This document shows positions 26,721 through 35,603 of a stretch of 64,000 nt of DNA, in pieces. Position 1 is the stretch's first letter; each line of letters begins with the position of its first letter. The DNA is from Tabrizicola sp. (lineage in GTDB: Bacteria > Pseudomonadota > Alphaproteobacteria > Rhodobacterales > Rhodobacteraceae). A program made the position numbers and the translations under genes. A model generated the notes under the pieces. That model had not been told where the DNA came from. It made no database searches and saw only the letters and a list, made by a program, of their open reading frames with translations. Location of the stretch: assembly GCF_030694085.1 (NCBI RefSeq), contig NZ_JAUXZE010000035.1, forward strand, positions 124,001-188,000, written 5' to 3'.

Positions 26721-27695
26721 CTACCCCTTGCGGGTCGGCCGCATCAGCTGGCGGGCCGCATGCCCCATCAGATCCCGCAGGAAATGTGGCGCCCCTGGCG
26801 GGATGCTGGGTCGCACCAGGCGGCGCAGCCGCAGGATCAGCCCTCCAGTCACGTGCGCCAGCGTCGCCGCAACTGCGCGCGACGTGCCGCCGGTCTTCCT
26901 GAAATAGTGCCAGCGGCTGTCGAGCCAGTATCCCGGCACCCGGCGCCAGGCCTTCATGCCGGTCGACACCGACCCGATATGCTCCACCCGGCTTTCGCGG
27001 ACGAAATGCGTGGGCCACCCGGCCTGGGCCGCGCGGTGGCAAAGATCGGTTTCCTCGAAGTACAGAAAGAAGGTCTCGTCAAACAGGCCGATGTCGCGCA
27101 ACACGCTGTCGCGCATCATCATGCTGGCCCCGGCCAGCCAGTCCACCGGCCCCGTCGCCTCAGGCACCGGCAGGGCAACCGTCCGGTGCGCCAGCAGACG
27201 TGAGATCGGGCCGGTCCGCGCCGCCACCTCCAGCTCGGACGCGACCGAGGGGAAGCGGAAACAGGTCTGATGCGCCTCGCCGTCCGGGCCGTGGATGTAG
27301 CTGCCGGCAAAACCGACCTTGGTGTGCGCTTCCAGATAGTCCCGCAACAGCCGGATCGCGTCCGGGGCCGGGAAGGCGTCAGAGTTCAGGATGTAGACAT
27401 AATCTGGCCGGCTGCCATCCGGCAGGCCCAGCCGGATACCGACGTTGTTGCCCGCCCCGAACCCGCCGTTCCAGCCCGACTGCACCACGCGAAAGCGCGG
27501 ACGGTCGCCCAGGGCTTCGGACATCCGTTCAAAGGACCCATCGCCGGAATCATTGTCCACGACCACGATCGCGCCCGCGATGCCCTCCATCGCGCGCTCG
27601 GCCGACTCTGCCGCCTTCAGCGTCATCTCCGCCGTGCGCCAGTTCAGCAGCACCGTCAGGACGGTCGGTCCACCTGTCATCCCTGCCCCCGTCAT
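26721..27695 (-). CDS. Glycosyltransferase family 2 (rhamnosyltransferase-like)
   Basis: A 324-residue GT-A enzyme. It begins VLTVLLNWRTAEMTL and contains IVVVDNDSGDGS, the NVGIRLGL loop, YVYILNSDAFP (the DxD-like acidic site) and LFDETFFLYFEETDLCHRA, the ED motif typical of dTDP-rhamnosyl transferases. The start at 27695 overlaps the WecB-type stop (ATGA); a second ATG at 27680 has a better-placed GGGGGCAGGG. It is the second gene of a two-gene minus-strand unit and convergent with the barrel gene, 3 bases apart. The sugar transferred is unknown. Confidence 0.9.
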   Translation of the reverse strand: MTGAGMTGGPTVLTVLLNWRTAEMTLKAAESAERAMEGIAGAIVVVDNDSGDGSFERMSEALGDRPRFRVVQSGWNGGFGAGNNVGIRLGLPDGSRPDYVYILNSDAFPAPDAIRLLRDYLEAHTKVGFAGSYIHGPDGEAHQTCFRFPSVASELEVAARTGPISRLLAHRTVALPVPEATGPVDWLAGASMMMRDSVLRDIGLFDETFFLYFEETDLCHRAAQAGWPTHFVRESRVEHIGSVSTGMKAWRRVPGYWLDSRWHYFRKTGGTSRAVAATLAHVTGGLILRLRRLVRPSIPPGAPHFLRDLMGHAARQLMRPTRKG

Positions 27696-28459
27696 TTCCG
27701 CCTGCGCTCCGTCAGGGCCGCGCCGGTCAGCGACGGCAGCACCAAGGCGCAGTCCAGGTAGCGCCGCGCCAGCCGCCGGGGATTGCTCAGCATCCGCCAC
27801 AGCCATTCCATCGCGATCTTCCGCACCCAGACCGGCGCTCGAACCTGGTGCCCGGCAATGAAATCCAGCCCCGCGCCGATCGACAGGAACCCAAGCTGCG
27901 GATGCCGCGCCAGCCCGCGCGCCGCCAGCACCTCCTGCTTGGGCGCCCCCAGCGCCAGAAGGCAGATCCGCGCACCCGAGGCCGCAACCTGGTCCAGCAG
28001 CGCATCCGCCGCCGCACTTTCAGGATCGAACCCATAGGGCGGCGCGAGGCAGGCTGCGACTTCCAGCCCCGGATGATCCGTCTTCAACTGCGCCGCGGCG
28101 GCCTGCAACACCGTCTCGGTCGACCCCAGGAACGCGAGCGGAGTCCCCAGCCGCGCCGCAAGCGCCGCCACCGGCTCGATCAACTCCGACCCTGGCACCA
28201 GCGCGACCTGACGGCGCCCCGCCAACCGCGAAAGCCAGACGATAGGGTTGCCATCCGCCACCACATGGCTATGCGCCCCATAGGCCCGGCGAAACCCGGA
28301 ATCGCGGCGCATCTTGACCACATGGTCAAGGTTCAGCGTCGCGATGGCGAAGCCCCGCCCCGCAGTCAGTCGCGCCTCGACATCGGCCAGCAAGGCGGCC
28401 TCTGTCGGGAAATTGACCAGTGCCAGAGCGTCGGCACCTGCGTCGGCACGGTCGTTCAA
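27692..28459 (-). CDS. WecB/TagA/CpsF-family glycosyltransferase
   Basis: A 255-residue GT26 enzyme. ATLNLDHVVKMRRDSGFRRAY, ADGNPIVWLSRL, VPGSELIEPVA, LGAPKQEVLAARG and IGAGLDFIAG are the family blocks, including the conserved Asn-Asp/His area and the PKQE loop. Members transfer HexNAc or ManNAcA to lipid-linked intermediates on the cytoplasmic face. The C-terminal KIAMEWLWRMLSNPRRLARRY stretch is the membrane-associating tail. It heads a two-gene unit with the downstream GT2 and lies divergent from the GT2 at 28584. Confidence 0.95.
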   Translation of the reverse strand: MNDRADAGADALALVNFPTEAALLADVEARLTAGRGFAIATLNLDHVVKMRRDSGFRRAYGAHSHVVADGNPIVWLSRLAGRRQVALVPGSELIEPVAALAARLGTPLAFLGSTETVLQAAAAQLKTDHPGLEVAACLAPPYGFDPESAAADALLDQVAASGARICLLALGAPKQEVLAARGLARHPQLGFLSIGAGLDFIAGHQVRAPVWVRKIAMEWLWRMLSNPRRLARRYLDCALVLPSLTGAALTERRRK

Positions 28460-28513
28460 ATCCTGCTCTCCCTATGCCATTCTGTCGTCACAAGTCTCTG
28501 ATCATGATCCAGA

Positions 28514-28561
28514 CTTGCAGGCGATTGTCCATTCCGCGTCAAGCGGATAGTCTCCTGCAAG
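28514..28561. repeat. Nested inverted repeat in divergent promoter region
   Basis: The outer 8-base arms CTTGCAGG and CCTGCAAG (perfect) enclose an inner hairpin TCCGC-GTCAA-GCGGA (28533-28547). It sits in the 124-bp gap between the divergent WecB-type and GT2 genes, so it could be an operator or an RNA leader structure of the downstream GT2. Confidence 0.5.
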
Positions 28562-28583
28562 ACAGGATTGGCAGGGTTTTTTC

Positions 28584-29546
28584 GTGACATTCGCGGATGA
28601 GGCATTTCAAGGGACACCGGAGCGACCGGACCTTTCCACTGCCCATGCCCCAGCCTTGTCCATCGTTGTACCCACCTTTCGACGCGAGGATTTCCTGCCC
28701 CCGCTCTTTCAGGCCGTCGCAGCGCAGATCGGGACGGTCGCCGTTCCGGTTGAACTCGTGCTGGTCGATAATTCGCCCGAAGGGTCGGCGCGTGCCGTCC
28801 CCGCCCCTGACTTCGTCCGCTATATCCACGAACCCCGCTCCGGCGTTGCCCATGCCCGCAATCGGGGCGTGGCCGAAGCAAGGGGCGGCCATGTGATCTT
28901 CCTTGACGATGATGAGACGCCGGCCCCTGGCTGGCTGGTGGCCTTTGCGGATGCCGCCGCTCATGGCATCCGCGCTTCCTTCGGCGCGGTCGAGCCCTTT
29001 TATCCCCAGGATCCGCCACCTGCCCTGCGCGCTCCGCTTGACCGGGTCTTCAGCCGTCGCCTGTCTGCCGCTCCGGGCGCCGAGGTGCAGCACCTGCGTG
29101 CCTATCTGGGATCGGGCAATTCGATGTTCTCGCGCGCAACGCTGGCGCTGGTGGATCCGCCCTTCGATACCGCCTTCAACGCGGGGGGAGAGGATGTCTG
29201 GCTCTTCCGGCAACTGGTGGATCGCCACGGCGTGCCGATGGTCTGGCGACCGGACGCTCTTGTGCACGAAATCGTTCCACCGCACCGGGCTTCCCTGTCC
29301 TTCCTGCGCCATCGGCGGTTCAGTGACGGCCAGCTGCGCTGCCTGGTCGAAAGCGATGCCGGGGGACTTCGGGCCGCAGGCCGTGTCGCCTTATGGATGG
29401 CGGTTGGCGCGACGCAACTCGTCGTTCTTGGACTGGCAGCGATTCTGACCCGCCCTTTCGCGCAGGCCCGGTCCATCCGCTATCGCCTGGCGGCTACCGG
29501 CGGGGCGGGCAAGCTTCTGTGGTGGTGGCGAAAGGTGCGCGCATGA
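28584..29546 (+). CDS. Glycosyltransferase family 2
   Basis: A 320-residue enzyme using a GTG start. The GT-A core is LSIVVPTFRREDFLPPL, ELVLVDNSPEGS, GVAHARNRGVAEARG and VIFLDDDETPAPGW, with the metal-binding DDD. GGEDVWLF is the acceptor-side ED-like motif. A hydrophobic C-terminal segment (VALWMAVGATQLVVLGLAAIL, about residues 265-290) suggests membrane attachment. Its stop overlaps the ATG of the following GT4, giving a coupled pair. The sugar specificity is unknown. Confidence 0.92.
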   Translation: MTFADEAFQGTPERPDLSTAHAPALSIVVPTFRREDFLPPLFQAVAAQIGTVAVPVELVLVDNSPEGSARAVPAPDFVRYIHEPRSGVAHARNRGVAEARGGHVIFLDDDETPAPGWLVAFADAAAHGIRASFGAVEPFYPQDPPPALRAPLDRVFSRRLSAAPGAEVQHLRAYLGSGNSMFSRATLALVDPPFDTAFNAGGEDVWLFRQLVDRHGVPMVWRPDALVHEIVPPHRASLSFLRHRRFSDGQLRCLVESDAGGLRAAGRVALWMAVGATQLVVLGLAAILTRPFAQARSIRYRLAATGGAGKLLWWWRKVRA

Positions 29547-30787
29547 CCGAAACCCCGATGTCCGGCCCCATCGCCTATCTGACTGGCGACTACCCCAAGG
29601 TCTCGCATACGTTCATCCAGCGCGAAGTGCAGGCCGTCCGGGACAGTGGACTAAAGGTCCTCACCTGCTCGATCCGTCAGCCTCCGGAATCGGAGTTCAA
29701 GGGTCAGGAAGAAATCGCCGCAAGGGCCGAAACCTTCTACGTCATCAAGACCGCAAAGAACCCGCTCCGCTTGCTGGGCGCGCATGGCCGCGCGCTCTTG
29801 CGCAGCCCCGGCACCTGGGCAGCGACCCTGGCGCTGGCGGTTCGCATGCGCTCGCCCGGGCTCAAGGCGCTGATTTGGCAGGTCTTCTATTTCCTCGAAG
29901 CCGGGGTGCTCGCCGACCACCTGGCGCGCAATCACGTCCGTCACCTGCACAACCATTTCGCCAACTCCAGCTGTTCGGTCGCGGTTCTGGCCGCGAAACT
30001 GGCGGGCATCTCCTTCAGCTTCACCGAACACGGCCCCGCGATCTTCTTCGAGGTCGACCGCTGGTCGCTGCCGGAAAAGATCGCGCGCGCCAAGTTCGTC
30101 GTGGCGATCACCCATTTCTGCCGGGCGCAGCTGATGCTTTTCTCCAAACCCGCGGACTGGCCGAAGATCGGCATCGTCCATTGCGGCGTGACCCCCTCGG
30201 CCTACCGGCGCGATCCCGGCGGCAATGGCAAGCGGGTGGCCTTCGTCGGACGGCTGGACCCGGTCAAGGGCGCGCTCCTTTTGATCGAGGCGATGGCCGA
30301 GGTGCTAAAGGTCCACTCCGACGCGACCCTCACACTCGCCGGAGACGGACCCGCGCGCGCGGGGGCCGAAGCACGGGCCAGGGCGCTTGGCATCGACGGC
30401 GCGGTCCGTTTCGCAGGCTTCTTGACCCAGGGTGAGGTCGCGGACCTCCTCGCCAACTCCGACATGCTGGTCCTGCCCTCCTTCGCCGAAGGGCTCCCGG
30501 TGGTCTACATGGAGGCGCTGGCCTCGCGCATCCCCGTCGTCGCCAGCCGCGTGGCCGGGGTGCAGGAACTGGTCGAGGACGGGGTGACCGGCTATGCCGT
30601 CCCGCCGGGTGACCTGCCGACGCTGGTCGACCGGATCATCCGGCTGATGGACAACCCGAACGCCGCCCGCGACATGGGCCTCGCCGGACGCAGCGCGGTC
30701 GAGCAACAGTTCGACATCGCCCGGGAAGGCGCCTGGCTGGCACAGCTTTTTCGTCAGGGTGGGCCAGAGGGTCGACTGCGGCCTTAG
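29543..30787 (+). CDS. Glycosyltransferase family 4
   Basis: A 414-residue GT-B enzyme beginning MTETPMSGPIAYLTGDYPKVSHTF, overlapping the preceding stop by 4 bases. The N-terminal half holds HLHNHFANSS. The C-terminal donor-binding half holds VAFVGRLDPVKG, ATLTLAGDGP and LPSFAEGLPVVYMEALASR with the EGLP..EAL catalytic Glu pair, then GVTGYAVPPGD. It resembles colanic-acid/amylovoran transferases (WcaL/AmsK group). An upstream in-frame extension was rejected because it lies inside the GT2 gene. Confidence 0.94.
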   Translation: MTETPMSGPIAYLTGDYPKVSHTFIQREVQAVRDSGLKVLTCSIRQPPESEFKGQEEIAARAETFYVIKTAKNPLRLLGAHGRALLRSPGTWAATLALAVRMRSPGLKALIWQVFYFLEAGVLADHLARNHVRHLHNHFANSSCSVAVLAAKLAGISFSFTEHGPAIFFEVDRWSLPEKIARAKFVVAITHFCRAQLMLFSKPADWPKIGIVHCGVTPSAYRRDPGGNGKRVAFVGRLDPVKGALLLIEAMAEVLKVHSDATLTLAGDGPARAGAEARARALGIDGAVRFAGFLTQGEVADLLANSDMLVLPSFAEGLPVVYMEALASRIPVVASRVAGVQELVEDGVTGYAVPPGDLPTLVDRIIRLMDNPNAARDMGLAGRSAVEQQFDIAREGAWLAQLFRQGGPEGRLRP

Positions 30788-30859
30788 GCGTCGCTTCCGC
30801 CGCTCCTTGCTGTCGCCAGATCTCGCGACGAGAAGACGAAGTCGCACGAGGAGCAGTCG

Positions 30860-31831
30860 CTACTTGTATTCGATCAGCCCGGCCCGCCGCCGCCGCAGGC
30901 GGTTCAGATGGAATTCCAGCACGCCCTGCGCTTCCGGGACCTTGCCAAGCACCAGAAAGGTCGCACGTTCCCAGCCCAGACTGGGAGACAGCCGCAGGAT
31001 CTGAAGCGGATAGGCCAGCAGCAGACTCCCGGCCCACGGCGTCAAAACCAGCCCCAGCCCTGTGACCAGCGGCAGGACCGCCCCCCACAGGACTGCCCGC
31101 CGGGTTTCGGCCACCCAGTGCCGTTCCGGCGCCGCTCCGTGCATCGCAGCCCCTTCCGCAAAGGCATGCCCGCCGCGCCGTGTGCGCTTCCACCATTGGC
31201 CGATCCGCGTCATCGCCGCGTCATGCAGGGTCATCTCCTGGTCGATCCGCCAGACCTCCCACCCGGCCCGGCGCAACCTGATACAAAGCTCCGGTTCCTC
31301 GCCGGCGATCAGGCTTGAATCGTAGCCTTCCACCTCCGCCACCGGCGTTACCCGCATCAAGGCATCGCCGCCACAAGCCTTGGCCTGACCGGGCGGAGTA
31401 TCCCATTCCGCGTCGCAAAGCCGGTTCCAGACCGAAGCCTCGGGATGGACCTCGCGCCGCCGCCCGCAGACGACAGCAACGGACGGGCGGGCTGCAAGGA
31501 AGGCTACCGCCGCCTCCAGCCAGCCGGGCTGCATCCGGCAATCCCCGTCAACGAACTGCACAAACTCGGGCGCGCCCAGCTCCCGCAGGCGGGCGAAGCC
31601 TTCGTTCCGGGCACGCGCCGCGGTAAAGGGCTGGCTCATGTCCAGCGCCACCACCTCGGCACCCGCCTTCCGCGCCGCCGCGGCACTGCCGTCGGTCGAA
31701 CCGGAATCGACATAGACCAGGGGGCGCACCCAGACCGGGAACGAGGCTAGGCAGGCGATGAGTCGCGCGCCTTCGTTGCGGCCAATCACCACCGCACCCA
31801 CACGGCCAGGCGTACGTTCAGTGTCGGTCAC
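30860..31831 (-). CDS. Glycosyltransferase family 2 with membrane tail
   Basis: A 323-residue enzyme from a GTG start (VTDTERTPG). A longer GTG start at 31870 is possible; neither has a clear ribosome site. The GT-A core is VGAVVIGRNEGARLIACL, PLVYVDSGSTDGS, ARARNEGF and VQFVDGDCRMQPGW (DxD). AGEEPELCIRLRRAGWEVW follows. Residues about 250-300 form hydrophobic segments (AVLWGAVLPLVTGLGLVL, GSLLLAYPLQIL). A gap of 72 bp separates it from the convergent GT4; it contains only a small TCTCG-CGA-CGAGA repeat. Confidence 0.9.
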   Translation of the reverse strand: MTDTERTPGRVGAVVIGRNEGARLIACLASFPVWVRPLVYVDSGSTDGSAAAARKAGAEVVALDMSQPFTAARARNEGFARLRELGAPEFVQFVDGDCRMQPGWLEAAVAFLAARPSVAVVCGRRREVHPEASVWNRLCDAEWDTPPGQAKACGGDALMRVTPVAEVEGYDSSLIAGEEPELCIRLRRAGWEVWRIDQEMTLHDAAMTRIGQWWKRTRRGGHAFAEGAAMHGAAPERHWVAETRRAVLWGAVLPLVTGLGLVLTPWAGSLLLAYPLQILRLSPSLGWERATFLVLGKVPEAQGVLEFHLNRLRRRRAGLIEYK

Positions 31832-32010
31832 AGGCGGGATTCGGGATCCGGGGCGGTCATGGCGGCACACTGACGGAAATCCAGCGGGCTTCCAAGGCAG
31901 GCAGACTGCGAAAATTGCTCAGGATATGCCCCAGGGGCTGACTTGGCCTTTTCCTTCGCTGGCCAGACCGGCTAGAAGAGGTCATTCCAACCGCTGCCGA
32001 ACGGGCCCGG

Positions 32011-33486
32011 ATGCCGAACGCATTTGCTTATCTGGTTCTTCTAAGTTTCCCGCTGTTCGCAGTGGTGTTGTTCCGGCTTCTGCCGCTGCAGCGCGCCCTG
32101 ATCTGGACGATGATCTCGGGCCACCTCTTGCTGCCCTCGTCGATGCACATCAAGATTCCGATGGTGCCGCTGATCGACCGGGCGCTGGTGCCCGCCGTCA
32201 CGGCGCTGGTCCTCTGTGCCCTGATGGCGCCGCGGCAGCAGATCGCCACCAATCTACAAGCCCGCTTCGGGAGGCAGGTGATCTTCGTTCTGCTGGCGAT
32301 GACTTTGCTGACGCCCTTCCTGACCGTACTTCAGAACACCGAGCCGTTGATCCAGGGCCGCAGCTACCTGCCGGGTCTCAGCCTTTACGACGCGTTCAGC
32401 ATGATCTCGACGATCCTGGCGACCCTGATCCCGCTCTGGCTGGGCCTGCGCTACCTAAACACGCGCGACGGTCACCGGGCCCTCCTGGAAGCCTTCGTGA
32501 TCTCTGCCGTGCTCTATACCTTCCCGGCACTGATCGAGATCCGTCTCAGCCCCCAGTTGCACAGCTGGATCTACGGCTTCTTCCCGCATGACTTCGTCCA
32601 GCATATCCGCGACGGCGGTTTCCGTCCGGTGGTCTTTTTGAACCACGGGCTGATGGTCGGCATCTACTTCTGCATTGGGGTCATCTCGGCGGCGGTCCTG
32701 TTCCGCGAAACCCGGCGCGAAGGCCGCCCGTCCTGGAAATGGTTCATCGCGATGCTCTGGCTGGCGGGCGTTCTCGTCCTGTCCAAGGCCCTCTCGGCGC
32801 TGATCCTGACCGTGATCTTCGGATCGGCCGTGCTGTTCCTCGGTCGTCGGCTGCAGGTGATGCTGGCCGTCGTCGTGGCGGTCGTCGTCATGTTCTACCC
32901 GATGCTGCGCGGCGCCGGCTGGATTCCGGTGGAAACGGTCTACAACTTCGCCCTGTCGATCAGCGAGGATCGCGCCGCCTCACTGCGGTTCCGGCTGGAC
33001 AATGAAGACGCGCTGCTTGAACACGCCAACAAGAAGCCGCTGTCTGGATGGGGCAGTTGGGGTCGCAATCAGCTTTACGATCCCGCGAGCGGCGAGATGA
33101 TCAGCACGACCGACGGGATGTGGATCATCTTCATCGGCATGTTCGGCTGGATCGGTTACATCGGCCGCTTCGGTCTTCTGACCGCCCCGATCCTGTTCTT
33201 CGCCTTGCGCCATCGACAACTTGGCGCCTCGCTCATCACTCCCGGCCTGATGATCGTGCTGGCGGCGAACCTGATCGACCTTTTGCCCAACGCGGGGCTG
33301 GTGAACTATGTCTGGCTCATGGCCGGGGCCATTCTTGGCCATGTGCTCTGGCGCGAACCACAAGACGGCGACGCGCTTGTCGGCTCGTCTGCCGGGGCCA
33401 ACTTCCGGGCGGCCTGGCTGATGACCGAAGAAACGGCCCCACCCCTGCGCCAGAAACGGTCGGAGCCTCGGGGAACCGCGCGATGA
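32011..33486 (+). CDS. O-antigen ligase/polymerase-like membrane protein
   Basis: A 491-residue polytopic protein with at least ten hydrophobic segments, starting LVLLSFPLFAVVLFRLLPL. A large loop after about residue 310 contains the Wzy/WaaL-type conserved part, where RLDNEDALLEHANKKPLSGWGSWGRNQ resembles the ligase/polymerase H-x-x-GWG loop. These proteins polymerise or ligate lipid-linked glycans at the periplasmic face. It is the only candidate polymerase in the locus. Its stop overlaps the ATG of the next GT4 gene. Confidence 0.85.
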   Translation: MPNAFAYLVLLSFPLFAVVLFRLLPLQRALIWTMISGHLLLPSSMHIKIPMVPLIDRALVPAVTALVLCALMAPRQQIATNLQARFGRQVIFVLLAMTLLTPFLTVLQNTEPLIQGRSYLPGLSLYDAFSMISTILATLIPLWLGLRYLNTRDGHRALLEAFVISAVLYTFPALIEIRLSPQLHSWIYGFFPHDFVQHIRDGGFRPVVFLNHGLMVGIYFCIGVISAAVLFRETRREGRPSWKWFIAMLWLAGVLVLSKALSALILTVIFGSAVLFLGRRLQVMLAVVVAVVVMFYPMLRGAGWIPVETVYNFALSISEDRAASLRFRLDNEDALLEHANKKPLSGWGSWGRNQLYDPASGEMISTTDGMWIIFIGMFGWIGYIGRFGLLTAPILFFALRHRQLGASLITPGLMIVLAANLIDLLPNAGLVNYVWLMAGAILGHVLWREPQDGDALVGSSAGANFRAAWLMTEETAPPLRQKRSEPRGTAR

Positions 33487-34691
33487 GCCTCCCCCCTGCC
33501 GCCCGACCGCTTCGGATCGGGCTTCTGACCCCGGCCTGGCCCGGCACGGCCACCGCCAACGGCATCGCTTCTGCCACTGCGCACCTTGCACAGGGCCTTG
33601 GCGCGATCGGACACGAAGTCACGATCCTGACCGGGTTGATCGACGGGCCGCACCGGCATCCGCGGGTAGTGCAGCTTGCGCCCCTGCCCTTCAGCCTGCC
33701 CGAACGGCTTACCGGCCGCTTCTTCCCGGACAGGGGCTTGCGCGGGGTGAACATCCGCAAACTGATCCTTGGCGCGCAGCAGGCGATCACCGACCACAAC
33801 ATCGAGGTCCTGCTGATGGAGGAATCCTACGGCTGGGCCGGAGCAGTCCGCGCGGCCCTTCAGATCCCGGTCGTTGCGACCCTGCACGGGCCGCAATGGC
33901 TGCACCGTGTCTCGCCCGCCCCGCAACGGCGCGGACCTGAAGCCCGCCGCGAAAGCTGGGAGCAGGCCGGACTGCAACGCGTCGACGCGATCATCTCGCC
34001 CTCGCGCGATGTGCTTGACCGGACGCGGGCGGTATGGGGCCTGCCGGAGGTCCCGACCACTGTGATCGGCAATGCCGTGGCACTTCCCGCACTGGACCGG
34101 CCTGCGGCGCAGTCCACCGAACCCCGGCTGCTGTTCATCGGGCGCTTCGACCGGATCAAGGGCGCCGACATCCTTCTGGATGCCTTCTCCCGCATCGCCG
34201 CAACCCGCCCGGACGCCCGCCTGACCTTCGTCGGCCCCGACATCGGTATCCCGCAGCCAGACGGGTCCCGCTTGCACCTGGCGCAGGCCCTTGCGCGCCT
34301 GCCCGTCGCAACCCGTGACCGGATCGAGGTCCTGGGACATCGCACCCGGGACGAAATCGCCGAACTTCGGCGGCACTACCCGATCACACTGATTGCTTCG
34401 CGCTACGAAACCTTCGGCGTCGCCCTGATCGAGGCCCTGGCGGCGGGGTCCGCCGTGGTCGCCACCCGGGCCGGGGGCTGCGCCGAGATTCTGCGCGACG
34501 GCGAGACGGGTCTTCTGGTGCCGTCCGAAGATGCAGCCGCAATGGCCGATGCCTGCCTGCGCCTGCTGACCGATCCCGCTCTGGTCTTGCGCCTGGGCCA
34601 GGCTGCCCGGGCCGATGTCGAGAAACGCTTCACGCCCGAGGTGATCGCGCGCGAGGTTGCGACCTTCCTCGCGCGGATCTGCCGCAGCTAA
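33483..34691 (+). CDS. Glycosyltransferase family 4
   Basis: A 402-residue GT-B enzyme with ATG overlapping the ligase-like stop (ATGA). The N-terminal IGLLTPAWPGTATANGIASA is the acceptor-side loop. The C-terminal half holds RLLFIGRFDRIKGADILLDAF, DARLTFVGPD, ASRYETFGVALIEALAAG (the E-x7-E motif) and GGCAEILRDGETGLLVP. It probably adds a sugar to the repeat unit. Donor and linkage cannot be read from the sequence. Confidence 0.94.
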   Translation: MSLPPAARPLRIGLLTPAWPGTATANGIASATAHLAQGLGAIGHEVTILTGLIDGPHRHPRVVQLAPLPFSLPERLTGRFFPDRGLRGVNIRKLILGAQQAITDHNIEVLLMEESYGWAGAVRAALQIPVVATLHGPQWLHRVSPAPQRRGPEARRESWEQAGLQRVDAIISPSRDVLDRTRAVWGLPEVPTTVIGNAVALPALDRPAAQSTEPRLLFIGRFDRIKGADILLDAFSRIAATRPDARLTFVGPDIGIPQPDGSRLHLAQALARLPVATRDRIEVLGHRTRDEIAELRRHYPITLIASRYETFGVALIEALAAGSAVVATRAGGCAEILRDGETGLLVPSEDAAAMADACLRLLTDPALVLRLGQAARADVEKRFTPEVIAREVATFLARICRS

Positions 34692-34694
34692 GGC

Positions 34695-35534
34695 TCAGAT
34701 TCCCAGCCTGCGCAGCCGTCCGTCCAGGCGGCGCCAGATGAAGGGCGGCAAGGCATTGCTCAGGAAGCGGTGCCGCGCCTCCAGCCGGTCCTTCTTGTCC
34801 TTGGTGCCGGGGCGCGGCTTGAACAGCGTGGTGTGCGACTCCCGCGATGAATCCCAGGTTGCCGTGTAATAATACAGCGCGATCGACATCCGCGGCTCGC
34901 CGTTCGGGTGGTTCACCGGCTCGGGGTTGCCATGCCAGGTGCTTGACCCGGTGTTGAAGCAGCACATCCGGTTGAACAGCGGCACGAAGCCCGCGACCTT
35001 TGCGGTCATGTCGTCGTTCCAGACCTCGAACGACCCGCCGTATTCTTCTTTCCAGTCCTTGTTCAGGTAGATCAGGACGTTCATCCGGCGTTCCAGGTTC
35101 AGCTTGCCGTGGTGGTTGAAGTCGGCGTGGATATCCAGGTGCCCGCCGTTCGACACCACATGGATGCCGCCGCCCGCAAAATAGGGGTCGGGGATCAGCC
35201 CTTCGATTCCGGTCAGCTCCTCAAGGAACGACAGGAAGGCCTTGGAGTTCAGCGAATGGAACAACGCGCGCGTATAGGGGCCCAGGCGCTCGGGCATGTA
35301 GGCCGCCTTCAGCTTTTCCTGCGGGCGGTTGAAGAAGCTCTCGGCCGCAGGCAGGTTGCGCAGCTCTTCGCGGACCCGGTCCAGGATCTCGGGCGGCATG
35401 AAGTTGTCGAAGCAGCCATAGGGATAGGGGGTCCGGCTCCGATACTCGGCAGCAGCCGCCTTGCCGAACTCGCGCGCCTCATCGGCCGAGATCAACAGCG
35501 TTTCAGGGTCGATGACCAGGGAATTGACGGACAT
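34695..35534 (-). CDS. 2-oxoglutarate/Fe(II)-dependent oxygenase
   Basis: A 279-residue member of the prolyl-4-hydroxylase-like superfamily. The Fe-binding HxD is in HLDIHADFNHHG, the distal His is in STWHGNPEPV, and the 2-oxoglutarate-binding Arg is in RMSIALYYYTATW. VLIYLNKDWKEEYGGSFEVW is the typical jelly-roll strand between them. GAGAGG lies upstream of the ATG. Homologues are frequent in surface-glycan loci, where they may hydroxylate a sugar or lipid, but the substrate is not known. It lies 69 bp downstream of the ABC exporter gene, on the same strand. Confidence 0.9.
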   Translation of the reverse strand: MSVNSLVIDPETLLISADEAREFGKAAAAEYRSRTPYPYGCFDNFMPPEILDRVREELRNLPAAESFFNRPQEKLKAAYMPERLGPYTRALFHSLNSKAFLSFLEELTGIEGLIPDPYFAGGGIHVVSNGGHLDIHADFNHHGKLNLERRMNVLIYLNKDWKEEYGGSFEVWNDDMTAKVAGFVPLFNRMCCFNTGSSTWHGNPEPVNHPNGEPRMSIALYYYTATWDSSRESHTTLFKPRPGTKDKKDRLEARHRFLSNALPPFIWRRLDGRLRRLGI

Positions 35535-35603
35535 GATAACCTCTCAGTCTAGTCTGACACGCGGGCCGGAAGGCAGCCCGGGTGTGGATAAATGGTGGAA
35601 CGT

